From assembly GCF_024220585.1 (NCBI RefSeq), contig NZ_JAMXKF010000016.1:1-64000 (forward strand): 64,000 nt of DNA, given 5' to 3'. The position numbers and the translations under genes are program-made. Shown here piece by piece: positions 41,474-50,591 of this stretch. The notes below the pieces were generated by a model. It saw only the letters and a list, made by a program, of their open reading frames with translations, had not been told where the DNA came from and ran no database searches. How positions within the stretch are numbered: the stretch's first letter is position 1; the number at the start of each line of letters is the position of its first letter. This DNA is from Dyadobacter diqingensis (GTDB lineage: Bacteria > Bacteroidota > Bacteroidia > Cytophagales > Spirosomataceae).

Positions 41474-42514
41474 ATGATTACTGATCGGGTAAAGGAATTA
41501 CTCCAAGAAATTGAAATAAGCCAGGTTGACAATAAAGAACAACTTGAAGCATTTCGTCTACGCTACATTAGCAAGAAAGGTGTTGTGACCGAATTATTTG
41601 ACGGGCTTAAAAATATTCCTCAGGAAGATCGCCGTGCTGTTGGACAGGAATTAAATACATTAAAAAACCTTGCACAGTCGCGTTTTCAGGATTTCACTAC
41701 AAAACTTGAAGATGTCGCAGATAATAACGAAGGTAGTCAGATTGACCTGACTTTGCCGGTCGCTCCTAATCTTCAGGGTAGTATCCATCCGCTGACAATT
41801 GTTCGTCGCAGAATTATCGAGGTTTTCGAACGTATGGGATTCAATGTTTCTTACGGACCGGAAATCGAGACGGACTGGTACAATTTCGGTGCACTTAATT
41901 TCGCAGATAACCACCCGGCACGTGAAATGCAGGATACTTTCTTTATTTCAAAAGGTGAAGGCGCTGTAAAAGATGATGTGCTGCTGAGAACGCATACTTC
42001 CAATGTTCAGGTACGTCTGATGGAAAGGCAAAAACCGCCGATCCGTTCGATCATGCCCGGGCGTGTATTCCGTAATGAAGCGATTTCGGCACGTGCGCAC
42101 TGTGTATTCCATCAGGTAGAAGGCCTTTATGTAGACCGCAACGTTAGCTTCAAGGATTTAAAGGATACACTTCTTCACTTTGCCAAAGAAATGTTTGGTA
42201 AAGATTCGAAGATCCGACTGCGTCCTTCTTATTTCCCTTTCACAGAACCAAGTGCAGAAATCGATGTGAGCTGTTTTATCTGTAAAGGAAAAGGCTGTAA
42301 TATTTGCAAACATACCGGTTGGGTAGAAATTGCAGGTTCAGGAATGGTGGATCCGGCTGTTTTGGAAAATGCTGGTATCGACAGCGAAGAATTTACCGGT
42401 TTCGCATTTGGAATGGGTATCGAACGTATTACAATGCTACGTTACGGAATCAGCGATTTAAGGTTATTTACAGAAAATGATGTGAGGTTCCTCAGACAAT
42501 TCGAAGGCGCCTGA
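41474..42514 (+). CDS. pheS: Phenylalanine--tRNA ligase alpha subunit
   Basis: A 346-residue class II aminoacyl-tRNA synthetase subunit. The frame is open for 43 more codons upstream, but MITDRVKELL at 41474 matches family starts. The N-terminal coiled coil (about 1-85) binds tRNA. The catalytic core has HPLTIVRRRIIEVFERMGF (motif 1 helix), GRVFRNEAISARAHCVFHQVEGL (motif 2) and GFAFGMGIERITMLRYGI (motif 3). The insert CFICKGKGCNIC holds four Cys, typical of many bacterial PheS. The beta subunit gene is not in this window. Confidence 0.97.
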   Translation: MITDRVKELLQEIEISQVDNKEQLEAFRLRYISKKGVVTELFDGLKNIPQEDRRAVGQELNTLKNLAQSRFQDFTTKLEDVADNNEGSQIDLTLPVAPNLQGSIHPLTIVRRRIIEVFERMGFNVSYGPEIETDWYNFGALNFADNHPAREMQDTFFISKGEGAVKDDVLLRTHTSNVQVRLMERQKPPIRSIMPGRVFRNEAISARAHCVFHQVEGLYVDRNVSFKDLKDTLLHFAKEMFGKDSKIRLRPSYFPFTEPSAEIDVSCFICKGKGCNICKHTGWVEIAGSGMVDPAVLENAGIDSEEFTGFAFGMGIERITMLRYGISDLRLFTENDVRFLRQFEGA

Positions 42515-42533
42515 TCAACATTTAATTCATATA

Positions 42534-42584
42534 AAAATCCGGTTTTCCAGCTGAAATCAATTTTCAGAATGGAAACCGGATTTT
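42534..42584. terminator. Bidirectional terminator after pheS
   Basis: AAAATCCGGTTTTCC pairs with GGAAACCGGATTTT (one-base bulge), with an inner CAGCTGAAA/TTTCAG stem. It separates the convergent pheS and esterase genes. Confidence 0.75.
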
Positions 42585-42587
42585 CTC

Positions 42588-43319
42588 TTAAAATCTTGTT
42601 TCGAGGTAATAAGGCAACATTCTCTTCCAGGCCCACCAGTCATGGGGTATATCTTCCCCCCAGATATCCAGTTCGTGGGGTACATTTTTAGCATTTAAAA
42701 TATCAGATATCTGCCGGGAACACGCCGGATGTTCATGAGCTCCCGAACCTGTAACAAAGTGAATATGCCTGCTTTCCCGATAAAGCGACAACTGCCACTC
42801 GGCTTTTAGTTGAGACAGATATTGAACTGGCGAATTAAAGTAGACATTGTCATCATAATAACCATCCGTATAAGCGCTCAGATCATAACACCCGCTCATG
42901 GCAATCACGCCGTGGATAAAATCAGGATAACGGAAAAATAAATTTGCCGCATGAAAAGCGCCAAGAGAGGCCCCACCCGTTATAATCTGATTTCTCTGAC
43001 TGGTTGTATCTTTTATAAAAGGAATCACTTCGCGGATTACATAATCGTTAAAATGCTGGTGGCGCACCGCTTTGTCATACCCATGCATATGCGGGTTGAG
43101 CCAGCTTTCCCCGTTGATGCTGTTGATGCAATAAACCTTGACCTTTCCCGAATTGATGTAAGGGGCTATGCTTTCGATAAGTCCGTTTTGCTCATATTCG
43201 AGGTAATCCGATGCCGCCGTGGGAATTAATAACAAAGCAAATCCATAATGGCCATAAACCGCTATGTCCATCTGTTTATTAAGCGACGGGCTGTACCAGC
43301 TGGCTACTTCACGTTGCAT
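42588..43319 (-). CDS. Esterase family alpha/beta hydrolase
   Basis: A 243-residue protein similar to the putative-esterase (esterase D/antigen 85-like) family. The nucleophile elbow is GGASLGAFHA, with Ser at about residue 117. The catalytic acid and His are probably in HFVTGSGAHEHPA and DIPHDWWAWK near the C-terminus. There is no signal peptide, so it is probably cytoplasmic. The ester substrate is unknown. It is preceded by its own terminator-like hairpin and seems to be a single-gene unit. Confidence 0.82.
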   Translation of the reverse strand: MQREVASWYSPSLNKQMDIAVYGHYGFALLLIPTAASDYLEYEQNGLIESIAPYINSGKVKVYCINSINGESWLNPHMHGYDKAVRHQHFNDYVIREVIPFIKDTTSQRNQIITGGASLGAFHAANLFFRYPDFIHGVIAMSGCYDLSAYTDGYYDDNVYFNSPVQYLSQLKAEWQLSLYRESRHIHFVTGSGAHEHPACSRQISDILNAKNVPHELDIWGEDIPHDWWAWKRMLPYYLETRF

Positions 43320-43380
43320 CTCGTTTTGATTTAAGTTGATAAAGTTTCAGACAACGTTTGCTGTCTTTAAAACCAACATT

Positions 43381-43429
43381 AAAAAATTGATGCCAGTGCC
43401 CTGAAATCCTGCACTGGCATCAATTTTTT
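43381..43429. terminator. Strong hairpin terminator
   Basis: Perfect 19-bp arms (43381-43399 and 43411-43429) enclose an 11-bp loop, with A6 and T6 at the ends. It lies just downstream of the minus-strand ATP-grasp gene and would end its transcript. Confidence 0.8.
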
Positions 43430-43462
43430 CAAAACGACTCACAAAAAACTTCGGATCGGTAC

Positions 43463-44893
43463 TTAATAAAGCACCCAGGTATCTTTCCCTCCGCCTCCCT
43501 GCGACGAATTCACAACGAGAGAACCCTTCCGCAGTGCAACGCGGGTAAGTCCGCCCGGAATCACATTAATTTCGTCACCATACAAGATATATGGACGAAG
43601 GTCAACGTGGCGTCCTTCTGCATGTCCATCCACCATGCAAGGTACTCTTGATAGCGAAATGGTTGGCTGCGCTACATAGTTACGCGGATTGTCCCTTATT
43701 TTTTGTCTAAAAATCTCATGTTCTTCCGGCGTGGCTTTCGGCCCGATCATCATTCCATATCCACCGGCCTCATTAGCCTCTTTCACTACCAGATCATGGA
43801 TGTTCTCCAAAACATATTCAAAATCTTCCGGTTCGCGGCAGATGTATGTTTTTACATTCGGGATGATCGCTTCTTCCTTAAGATAATACTCTATGATACG
43901 CGGTACATACGCGTAAACCACTTTATCATCCGCCACGCCCGTTCCCGGCGCATTGGCCAAAGCAACCCGTCCTTTTTTATACACTTCAAAAATACCCGGA
44001 ATCCCAATGAGTGAATCCAGATTAAAAGCTTCCGGATCCAGAAATGTGTCGTCAATACGGCGGTAAATCACATCGACGATCTGAAGGCCGCTTGTGGTAC
44101 GCATCTTCACATAACCGTCTGAAACAACAAGATCGCGGGCATCCACAAGCTCAACCCCCATTTGCTGTGCCAGATAAGAATGCTCAAAATACGCGGAGTT
44201 GTAAATTCCAGGCGTCAGCACAGCTACCGTCGGATTTGGCCTGTCCGCCAAATGCTGAAGCATTTGCAAAAGCCTGGTCGGATAATCCGAAACCGGCCGC
44301 ACACCGGTGCGCGCCAGCACATCCGGGAAAATCTGCTTGGATAGCTCACGGTTTTCAATCATGTAGGAAACCCCCGACGGGCAACGGAGATTGTCTTCCA
44401 AAACCATGAAACTACCGTCGTCTCCTTTAATTAAATCGGTTCCGGTGATATGGCACCAAATGCCTTTCGGCGGATTGAGACCAATACAAGGTTTAAGAAA
44501 ACACTTGCTGGATTCAATCAGATCTCTTGGTACAACACCGTCATTTAATATATTCTGCTCGTTATACACGTCATGGATAAACATGTTGAGCGCTTTGATA
44601 CGTTGTTTAAGCCCTTTTTCAAGCCATTCCCATTCTGCATTTGGAAGTACGCGCGGTATGATATCTATCGGCATAATCCGTTCTGTACCTTCCCCTTCCG
44701 AATACACATTGAAAGTTATCCCCATCGAAAGCAAAGCCCGTTCTGTTGCAAGCTGTCTGTTGGTAAGATCCTCGTTGGTTAAATTTTCAAATTTATTTTT
44801 TAGATGTTCATATCCCGGACGGATTTGTCCATCGGGCGTAAACATCTCATCGAAGAAATCCTCGCTTTGATAATCAGAGAATGAAAAATTCAT
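43463..44893 (-). CDS. Circularly permuted type 2 ATP-grasp protein
   Basis: A 476-residue enzyme of the circularly permuted ATP-grasp type 2 family. The frame extends 24 codons upstream, but MNFSFSDYQSEDFFDEMF at 44893 is the family start. Signature segments are RVLPNAEWEWLEKGLKQRIKALNMF, KGIWCHITGTDLIK, VLEDNLRCPSGVSYMIENRE and NAPGTGVADDK. Such enzymes are predicted to form peptide bonds on an unknown substrate and usually sit beside an alpha-E domain gene and a transglutaminase-like gene. Here neither partner is adjacent. Confidence 0.9.
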   Translation of the reverse strand: MNFSFSDYQSEDFFDEMFTPDGQIRPGYEHLKNKFENLTNEDLTNRQLATERALLSMGITFNVYSEGEGTERIMPIDIIPRVLPNAEWEWLEKGLKQRIKALNMFIHDVYNEQNILNDGVVPRDLIESSKCFLKPCIGLNPPKGIWCHITGTDLIKGDDGSFMVLEDNLRCPSGVSYMIENRELSKQIFPDVLARTGVRPVSDYPTRLLQMLQHLADRPNPTVAVLTPGIYNSAYFEHSYLAQQMGVELVDARDLVVSDGYVKMRTTSGLQIVDVIYRRIDDTFLDPEAFNLDSLIGIPGIFEVYKKGRVALANAPGTGVADDKVVYAYVPRIIEYYLKEEAIIPNVKTYICREPEDFEYVLENIHDLVVKEANEAGGYGMMIGPKATPEEHEIFRQKIRDNPRNYVAQPTISLSRVPCMVDGHAEGRHVDLRPYILYGDEINVIPGGLTRVALRKGSLVVNSSQGGGGKDTWVLY

Positions 44894-45248
44894 ACAATAC
44901 AAAATTTGAATAAGTATACTTCTACTATTTACAGAACAATATATGGTATATGTTTCTCTTTGCAAAACATTTATACAATAGAGCAGTATAAAAAGTCAAT
45001 TAATTTATTAAAAAGCGCGGCGACATTTGACATCAATTATTTAGCAGTTAAATGCTTATAAAAAAGAATAATGCAATTTCCCGCTGAATAAGATTTCCGG
45101 TTTATGCAATATATTCATAAAAAAAGGCCACAAGCATTTCCGGACGGTTATTATTTTCCCCTTAAATAAACAAACGTTGGATGTCAGTCCGCTTCATGTT
45201 TAATTTGTACCGGGAATAATGAAAGTGAAGGTTTACCGTTTTAACCAC
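44894..45248. other. Divergent intergenic region
   Basis: About 355 AT-rich bases between the start of the ATP-grasp gene and the DUF5723 gene. No convincing promoter box, hairpin or small gene was recognised in it. It presumably holds promoters for both genes. Confidence 0.4.
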
Positions 45249-46796
45249 ATGTCTAAAAATTGGTTGCTTGTTGGAGGGATATTACTTGGAATAACGAATA
45301 CTGTCTTGGCGCAACATCTTCAGGGAATTGCGATGGGCAACTATTCCGGGACACAAGCCTTATATCATAATCCCGCGTTTGTTGCTGACTCCCGTTACAG
45401 TGTATATGTTAACCTCGTCGGTTCACAGCTTTACACTGCAAACAGCGGCGTCAGGTACAACGCCCCTTATTCGTTTTTGGGGCTGATCACCAATCAGGTC
45501 TCTTCTGAATACCGGAATGATAAAGGAGCCGTTTTGTTTCCGCGTGCTTACCTGAAAGAAAGGCTGAACGGCAGGGACAAATGGCTGAATGCAGGCGGAG
45601 ATACCCGGTTGCCATCCATCATGTTCGGGCTTTTTAAAAACAAAATAGGTGTCGGTTTTTCAACGCGTGCCCGTTATTATGTAAATGCATCGGGCATTAC
45701 AGAACCACTTTCCCGGCTGATCAGCAAAACGACCAGGCTTGAAGAATTGCAGGGCCAGCATTTTGATAACCAGTCCGGACGCCTTCATGTAAATGCACTG
45801 GGGGAACTGGCGATGACGGTCGGTGGCGTAGTGATGGATAACGAAACCGACTTCCTGAAAGTGGGTGTCACTATTAAAAGGCTGATTGGCCTTTACAACG
45901 CACATGTGGAAATCAATAATTCCTCATACTCGATACAGCCTGATCCTGCCTGGCAAAACAGGCGCCATATGATCGTAGGTGACCAGATCGATGTAAAATA
46001 TGGAATAACGCGAGACGAAGCTTTTCAAAATATTAAACCGAACGTTTCGTGGCTATTAGGTAATGCACCTGCCGGTAGTGGCTGGGGGTTTGACCTTGGC
46101 GCGGTTTACGAATATCGTCCTGATGTCCATAAATACTCCTACACCGAAAAAGGTGTAAGGTTAAAAGACGCCAGCAAAAACAAATATCTCTATCGGGTGG
46201 CGGTTTCGTTAACCGATGTCGGACGGGTTCATTTCAAAAATCCGACATACCTGCTGCAACAGGAAGTGGTTACCTCCAATAAAATATTACGGTACGATGA
46301 TTTCCAAAAGCTGAAAGGATCAGAAGGGGCTTTTGATGCAGTCAACAAGGCTTTCGGTGTTTCGGGATCTCAGGCCGCACATTTCTACTCCGTATTGCCG
46401 ATGGCTTTCCAGGCAAGTGTCGACTACAATGTGCGCCCCAAAGTTTATGTAAATGCTTTATGGGTGCAAAATCTCATTCCACAGAGTGCCTTTGGAATGA
46501 AAAGCGAATCCATGCTGTCGGTAACGCCGCGGTATGAGCATAAATGGTATGAAGTTTCTGTACCGGTTTCGATCATGAACCGGTACAGTTCGCCGGCCAT
46601 AGGGCTTGCCGGACGTGCAGGACCGTTCTGGATTGGAACTGATCATATCACCGGTTTATTGAACATCGGGAATCCGAAATCTTTCAATTTGTATTTTGGT
46701 ATATCAGCCGGCTTGTTCCGCAAACCGCCGGATATCGGTAATAAATGCTGGCCACCGGAAAATTCCTGGTTAAGGCGAATTTTCAGCAGACGCTGA
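45249..46796 (+). CDS. DUF5723 family outer-membrane protein
   Basis: A 515-residue exported protein. The ATG at 45219 adds ten basic residues, while MSKNWLLVGGILLGITNTVLAQ at 45249 is a normal signal peptide. HLQGIAMGNYSGTQALYHNPAFVADSRY, which follows, is the hallmark of DUF5723 (PorV/FadL-like barrels of Bacteroidota). Regularly spaced aromatic strands continue to the end. Function is unknown; lipid or hydrophobic-ligand transport has been suggested for FadL-like folds. No operon partner is visible. Confidence 0.83.
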   Translation: MSKNWLLVGGILLGITNTVLAQHLQGIAMGNYSGTQALYHNPAFVADSRYSVYVNLVGSQLYTANSGVRYNAPYSFLGLITNQVSSEYRNDKGAVLFPRAYLKERLNGRDKWLNAGGDTRLPSIMFGLFKNKIGVGFSTRARYYVNASGITEPLSRLISKTTRLEELQGQHFDNQSGRLHVNALGELAMTVGGVVMDNETDFLKVGVTIKRLIGLYNAHVEINNSSYSIQPDPAWQNRRHMIVGDQIDVKYGITRDEAFQNIKPNVSWLLGNAPAGSGWGFDLGAVYEYRPDVHKYSYTEKGVRLKDASKNKYLYRVAVSLTDVGRVHFKNPTYLLQQEVVTSNKILRYDDFQKLKGSEGAFDAVNKAFGVSGSQAAHFYSVLPMAFQASVDYNVRPKVYVNALWVQNLIPQSAFGMKSESMLSVTPRYEHKWYEVSVPVSIMNRYSSPAIGLAGRAGPFWIGTDHITGLLNIGNPKSFNLYFGISAGLFRKPPDIGNKCWPPENSWLRRIFSRR

Positions 46797-46869
46797 TCGT
46801 TCTTAGTAGTGAATACACCACAATTTTGGTAATTAGCATAACGAACAACATCAACTTCAAACCAATAGG

Positions 46870-47265
46870 ATGAGAGAGATAGAAAAAACAGAGGAGGAAT
46901 GGCAAAAAGAGCTGACCGGAATGCAGTGTTTTATCTTGCGTGAAAAAGGAACAGAACGACCGTATTCGAGCCCTTTGAACGACAACAAAGATGAAGGCAT
47001 TTATGTATGCGCAGCCTGTGATACGCCTTTGTTCAGCTCTGAAACCAAATATGATTCCGGATCAGGATGGCCAAGTTTTTATACGCCAATCGGGGAGCAA
47101 AGTGTGGAAGAGATTGTTGACAAAGCCCATGGTATGATCCGCACAGAAGTCGTATGCCGGAAATGCGGAGGCCATTTGGGACACGTTTTCAACGATGGAC
47201 CCAAACCAACAGGATTGCGTTACTGCATGAATGGCCTGGCATTAAAATTTAACAAAACGGCGTAG
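46870..47265 (+). CDS. msrB: Peptide-methionine (R)-S-oxide reductase
   Basis: A 131-residue MsrB that repairs oxidised methionine in proteins. Zinc is held by two CxxC pairs, CAACD and CRKCGG. The substrate region GSGWPSFY and the end motif HVFNDGPKPTGLRYCMNGLAL are diagnostic; the Cys in RYCMN is the catalytic cysteine in place of selenocysteine. There is no signal peptide, so it is cytoplasmic. A terminator follows 13 bp after the stop. Confidence 0.96.
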   Translation: MREIEKTEEEWQKELTGMQCFILREKGTERPYSSPLNDNKDEGIYVCAACDTPLFSSETKYDSGSGWPSFYTPIGEQSVEEIVDKAHGMIRTEVVCRKCGGHLGHVFNDGPKPTGLRYCMNGLALKFNKTA

Positions 47266-47278
47266 TATGAGCTGATCG

Positions 47279-47312
47279 AAAAGCCGGACATACAGAGATA
47301 TGTCCGGCTTTT
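47279..47312 (+). terminator. Terminator of msrB
   Basis: AAAAGCCGGACATA (47279-47292) and its perfect complement (47299-47312) flank CAGAGA and end in T residues, between msrB and the PBP1A gene. Confidence 0.8.
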
Positions 47313-47347
47313 CTTATCTTTGACACCCTTATGAACCTTAACGTTTG

Positions 47348-49903
47348 ATGGAAGTTATCAAAACCTTCTACAATAAATTAAAAGCATTGTTTCAATTCAT
47401 TGGAACACAGCTTAAAACAATCATCAGCAGCTCCGTTTACAAACTTTGCGCCTTCTTTGTCGGCAAAGCGAAAACGGATGCCTATATCGCTGCAATCCAC
47501 GAAAAACGAGCTGCTTACAACGCATGGTGGGACCGAAAACTTGATAAAAACTCCGCTTTTTATAAGCCGGTAGTCTTCACCTGGAAATTATTTTTATACG
47601 GATTTATAGGAGCGTTTTTCTACATTTTCTGCGTGGAAACTAATTTTCTCTGGCTGATGGGCAGCATGCCAAGTGTGGAAGATCTTCAAAACCCGAAAGT
47701 TTCTCAGTCGTCTGAAATTTATACTTCCGACGGTGTCATGATCGGTAAGTTTTATACCGAAAACAGGACGCCGGTTCCCTACGAAAAAATTTCCCCCAAC
47801 CTCGTCAAAGCACTTATTGCCACGGAAGATATTCGTTTTTATGAACACTCCGGGATCGACTACCGCGCTATGGCCGGTGTTGCTGTTGGAATTGTAAGTG
47901 GTGAAACGGACCGCGGAGGGGGAAGTACCGTAACGCAGCAGCTGGCAAAAAAACTTTTTAAAACAAGAAAGAGAGACGCACGTGGCCTATTGGGGTATGT
48001 TCCCGGCGTTAGCACGCTGATCTATAAAACCAAGGAATGGTTAACGGCGATTAAGCTGGAAAGGAATTTCACGAAACAGGAAATTCTGACGATGTACTTC
48101 AATACAGTGGACTACGGTAACAATACTTACGGAATTAACACCGCTGCCAAATCGTATTTCAGCAAAACACCGGACAGTCTGAACGTGCAGGAAGCAGCGG
48201 TACTGGTCGGTTTGCAAAAAGCGACCACGACCTATAACCCGGTACGAAACATCAAACGTTCGCTGGAACGCAGAAACGTAGTGATCGGGCAAATGCAGAA
48301 ATACGGTTATCTTTCAGCAAAACAGGCAGACTCCATCAGCGCATTACCGATTGAACTGAAAACGAAATTTGAAACGCCTTACGATGGCAATGCCAATTAT
48401 TTCAAAAATGCAGTAGTTGATTTTGTAAAAAAATGGGGTGATGAAAATGGGTATGACCTTTATACGGATGGTTTGAAAATTTACACCACCATCGATTCCC
48501 GTATGCAGGAAAAAGCGGAAGAAGCCATGACCCAGCGCATGAAGCAGCTCCAACGCGTTTTTGAAGACCATTGGGGTAAACAAAATCCGTGGATCGATGA
48601 GAACGGTGACGAGATTCCTAATTTCCTGGAGACGGTTATCAAACGTACCAGCAGATACAAGTCGCTGATTGCCAAATTCCCAAACAGCCCTGACAGCGTG
48701 TCCTATTATCTTACCAAGAAGGACAGCATGACCGTTTACGACTGGAAAACCAGCGGCGAGATAACGAAATACTGGAGTTCGATGGACTCGCTTGATTATT
48801 ATAAACGCATTTTGCGTGCGGGGATGATGGCCATGGATCCTCATAACGGGCAGATTAAAGCCTGGGTTGGTGGTCTGGACTATAATTATTTTAAATATGA
48901 TCACGTAAAACAGGGCCGACGTCAGCCGGGATCAACATTCAAACCTTTTGTTTATACCACAGCGATCGACGATTCCACGTACAACATGACGCCTTGCGAC
49001 CAGATCGAGGATAAGCCTTTTGAGAAGACCTACATGGAAGATGGCGTGGAAAAAGAGTGGAAACCAAAAAATGCCACGGGGTATTTCACGTATTCAAACA
49101 TGACCCTTCGCCGCGCGCTGGCTCAATCGGTGAATTCGGTTACGGCACAGCTGACCGAAGATGTCGGTGCTGCCGATGTTGTTCGTTACGCCAAAAAAAT
49201 GGGTATTACGACGCCTTTGAAGGCGGTTCCGTCCATAGGCCTTGGACCTTTTGACGTAACCCTTTATGATATGGTGGCAGCGTACAGCGTTTTTGTCAAC
49301 AATGGACAATACACAGAACCCATTTTGGTAACAAAAATTGAAGACCAAAAAGGTAAAATCATTCAGGAATTTGCACCGGAACCACGACAGGCTATCAGTC
49401 CTGAATCTGCATTCCTGATGGTTCACATGCTAAAAGGCGGCGTGGAAGAGCCAGGTGGAACATCCGGAAGTATCCGTTGGAGATTCGATGTGGCTAAAAA
49501 TAATAACGAGATTGGCGGTAAAACAGGAACCACATCCAACAATTCGGATGGATGGTTCATGTGTATCACACGCGACCTCGTCATTGGTGCCTGGGTTGGC
49601 GGTGACGACAGAAGTATTCACTTCCGGACAACCAATCTCGGGGAAGGGGCCAAGACAGCCCTCCCTATCGTCGGCAGTTTCCTTGAAAAAATCTATCGTG
49701 ATAAATCCATAGGTATAGAGCCCGGACCTTTCCCGAAACCAAGTTTCAAGATCAGCAAAGAATATAATTGCCCAACCTATTACCAGCCAAGTCAGAGCGA
49801 TTCGCTTGACGTAGGCAGTGATAGTTCCGGCACCAAAAACGCTGATGACGACTTTTTGATAGGTCCCCCGCCGATTCCGCTGGATACCGGAAAAAGGAAT
49901 TAG
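47348..49903 (+). CDS. Class A penicillin-binding protein (PBP1A)
   Basis: An 851-residue bifunctional peptidoglycan synthase. A TTG one codon upstream is in frame, but the ATG at 47348 is the natural start. A membrane anchor lies at about residues 75-98. The GT51 glycosyltransferase has ATEDIRFYEHSGIDYRAM and GGGSTVTQQLAKKLF. The transpeptidase has the SxxK serine in RQPGSTFKPFVY, SxN in AQSVNSVTAQL and KTGTT. The C-terminal tail is Ser/Asp-rich and low in complexity. It polymerises and cross-links glycan strands at the inner membrane. Confidence 0.95.
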   Translation: MEVIKTFYNKLKALFQFIGTQLKTIISSSVYKLCAFFVGKAKTDAYIAAIHEKRAAYNAWWDRKLDKNSAFYKPVVFTWKLFLYGFIGAFFYIFCVETNFLWLMGSMPSVEDLQNPKVSQSSEIYTSDGVMIGKFYTENRTPVPYEKISPNLVKALIATEDIRFYEHSGIDYRAMAGVAVGIVSGETDRGGGSTVTQQLAKKLFKTRKRDARGLLGYVPGVSTLIYKTKEWLTAIKLERNFTKQEILTMYFNTVDYGNNTYGINTAAKSYFSKTPDSLNVQEAAVLVGLQKATTTYNPVRNIKRSLERRNVVIGQMQKYGYLSAKQADSISALPIELKTKFETPYDGNANYFKNAVVDFVKKWGDENGYDLYTDGLKIYTTIDSRMQEKAEEAMTQRMKQLQRVFEDHWGKQNPWIDENGDEIPNFLETVIKRTSRYKSLIAKFPNSPDSVSYYLTKKDSMTVYDWKTSGEITKYWSSMDSLDYYKRILRAGMMAMDPHNGQIKAWVGGLDYNYFKYDHVKQGRRQPGSTFKPFVYTTAIDDSTYNMTPCDQIEDKPFEKTYMEDGVEKEWKPKNATGYFTYSNMTLRRALAQSVNSVTAQLTEDVGAADVVRYAKKMGITTPLKAVPSIGLGPFDVTLYDMVAAYSVFVNNGQYTEPILVTKIEDQKGKIIQEFAPEPRQAISPESAFLMVHMLKGGVEEPGGTSGSIRWRFDVAKNNNEIGGKTGTTSNNSDGWFMCITRDLVIGAWVGGDDRSIHFRTTNLGEGAKTALPIVGSFLEKIYRDKSIGIEPGPFPKPSFKISKEYNCPTYYQPSQSDSLDVGSDSSGTKNADDDFLIGPPPIPLDTGKRN

Positions 49904-49918
49904 TAAGTTATAAAAATG

Positions 49919-49950
49919 TAAAGGCGCGGAGAAATTGATCTCTGCGCCTT
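49919..49950. terminator. Terminator after PBP1A
   Basis: AAAGGCGCGGAGA and TCTCTGCGCCTTT form a stem with one G-U pair around AATTGA, between the convergent PBP1A and small membrane protein genes. Confidence 0.75.
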
Positions 49951-49966
49951 TGCTTTTAATCCAATT

Positions 49967-50194
49967 CTATTTTTCTGCTTCCTCTCCTCCCTTTTTTGTC
50001 GCCCGATAAGCCCGCCAAGTCTGGACTGAAAAACTAAGTACAAGAATAGCATTCAAAAAAACTTTTCCTGTAAAGAAATCAGCCCAGGAAGAATAATGTA
50101 TATCCTTGCGTAGATAGTATATTAAAATTCCGGCTTCTAACAGGAATAAGACAGAGAAAAAGAATAGTCGTGTGTAAGGATTTTTAAGTTCCAT
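49967..50194 (-). CDS. Small membrane protein, paralogue 1
   Basis: A 75-residue protein with two predicted helices (about 10-28 and 45-61) and a basic, charged tail. It aligns along its length with the 68-residue product just upstream: both have a DxHxS element, then FFTG, then a hydrophobic run ending in Wxx(Y)(R/K). The shared pattern argues that both are real. The family is unknown to me. Confidence 0.6.
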   Translation of the reverse strand: MELKNPYTRLFFFSVLFLLEAGILIYYLRKDIHYSSWADFFTGKVFLNAILVLSFSVQTWRAYRATKKGGEEAEK

Positions 50195-50231
50195 GGTTGT
50201 TGTCTGATAACAAGTGTGTGAGAGGCAATAT

Positions 50232-50438
50232 TTATCTCGGTATCCGAGAGCGTTTGTAACCTGTCCACAATGTTATGCCAAAACACAATGTCATACAGAC
50301 ATAGAAGAATAGTGGTCCCGTAAAGAAAACCCTCAATGATATATGAAAATCCTCATAAGCCACGATAGCTATTGCACGCGCAACCGTAAATAAAAACAGG
50401 CTCAAAATAACAGTTAAACGAATTGGATATTTTTCCAT
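50232..50438 (-). CDS. Small membrane protein, paralogue 2
   Basis: A 68-residue protein starting MEKYPIRLTVIL, with two helices (about 8-26 and 38-57) and a basic end, YKRSRIPR. DFHISLRVFFTG matches DIHYSSWADFFTG of the neighbour 37 bp downstream, showing a tandem duplication. Function is unknown; both lie at the end of the gene set that begins with the exporter at 50592. Confidence 0.6.
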   Translation of the reverse strand: MEKYPIRLTVILSLFLFTVARAIAIVAYEDFHISLRVFFTGPLFFYVCMTLCFGITLWTGYKRSRIPR

Positions 50439-50591
50439 GATTTTACGTTTGATTTGGAATGATCTCCAAACACGTCAAGCCCGGAAATCCGCCTCAATTT
50501 TACAGAATAAATGATCTGCAACCAAAGCTTATTCCAAATCCGATTAAAAAAGTCAGTGTCGTTAACACCGGGCCTTATAAAAGAGAATCCC

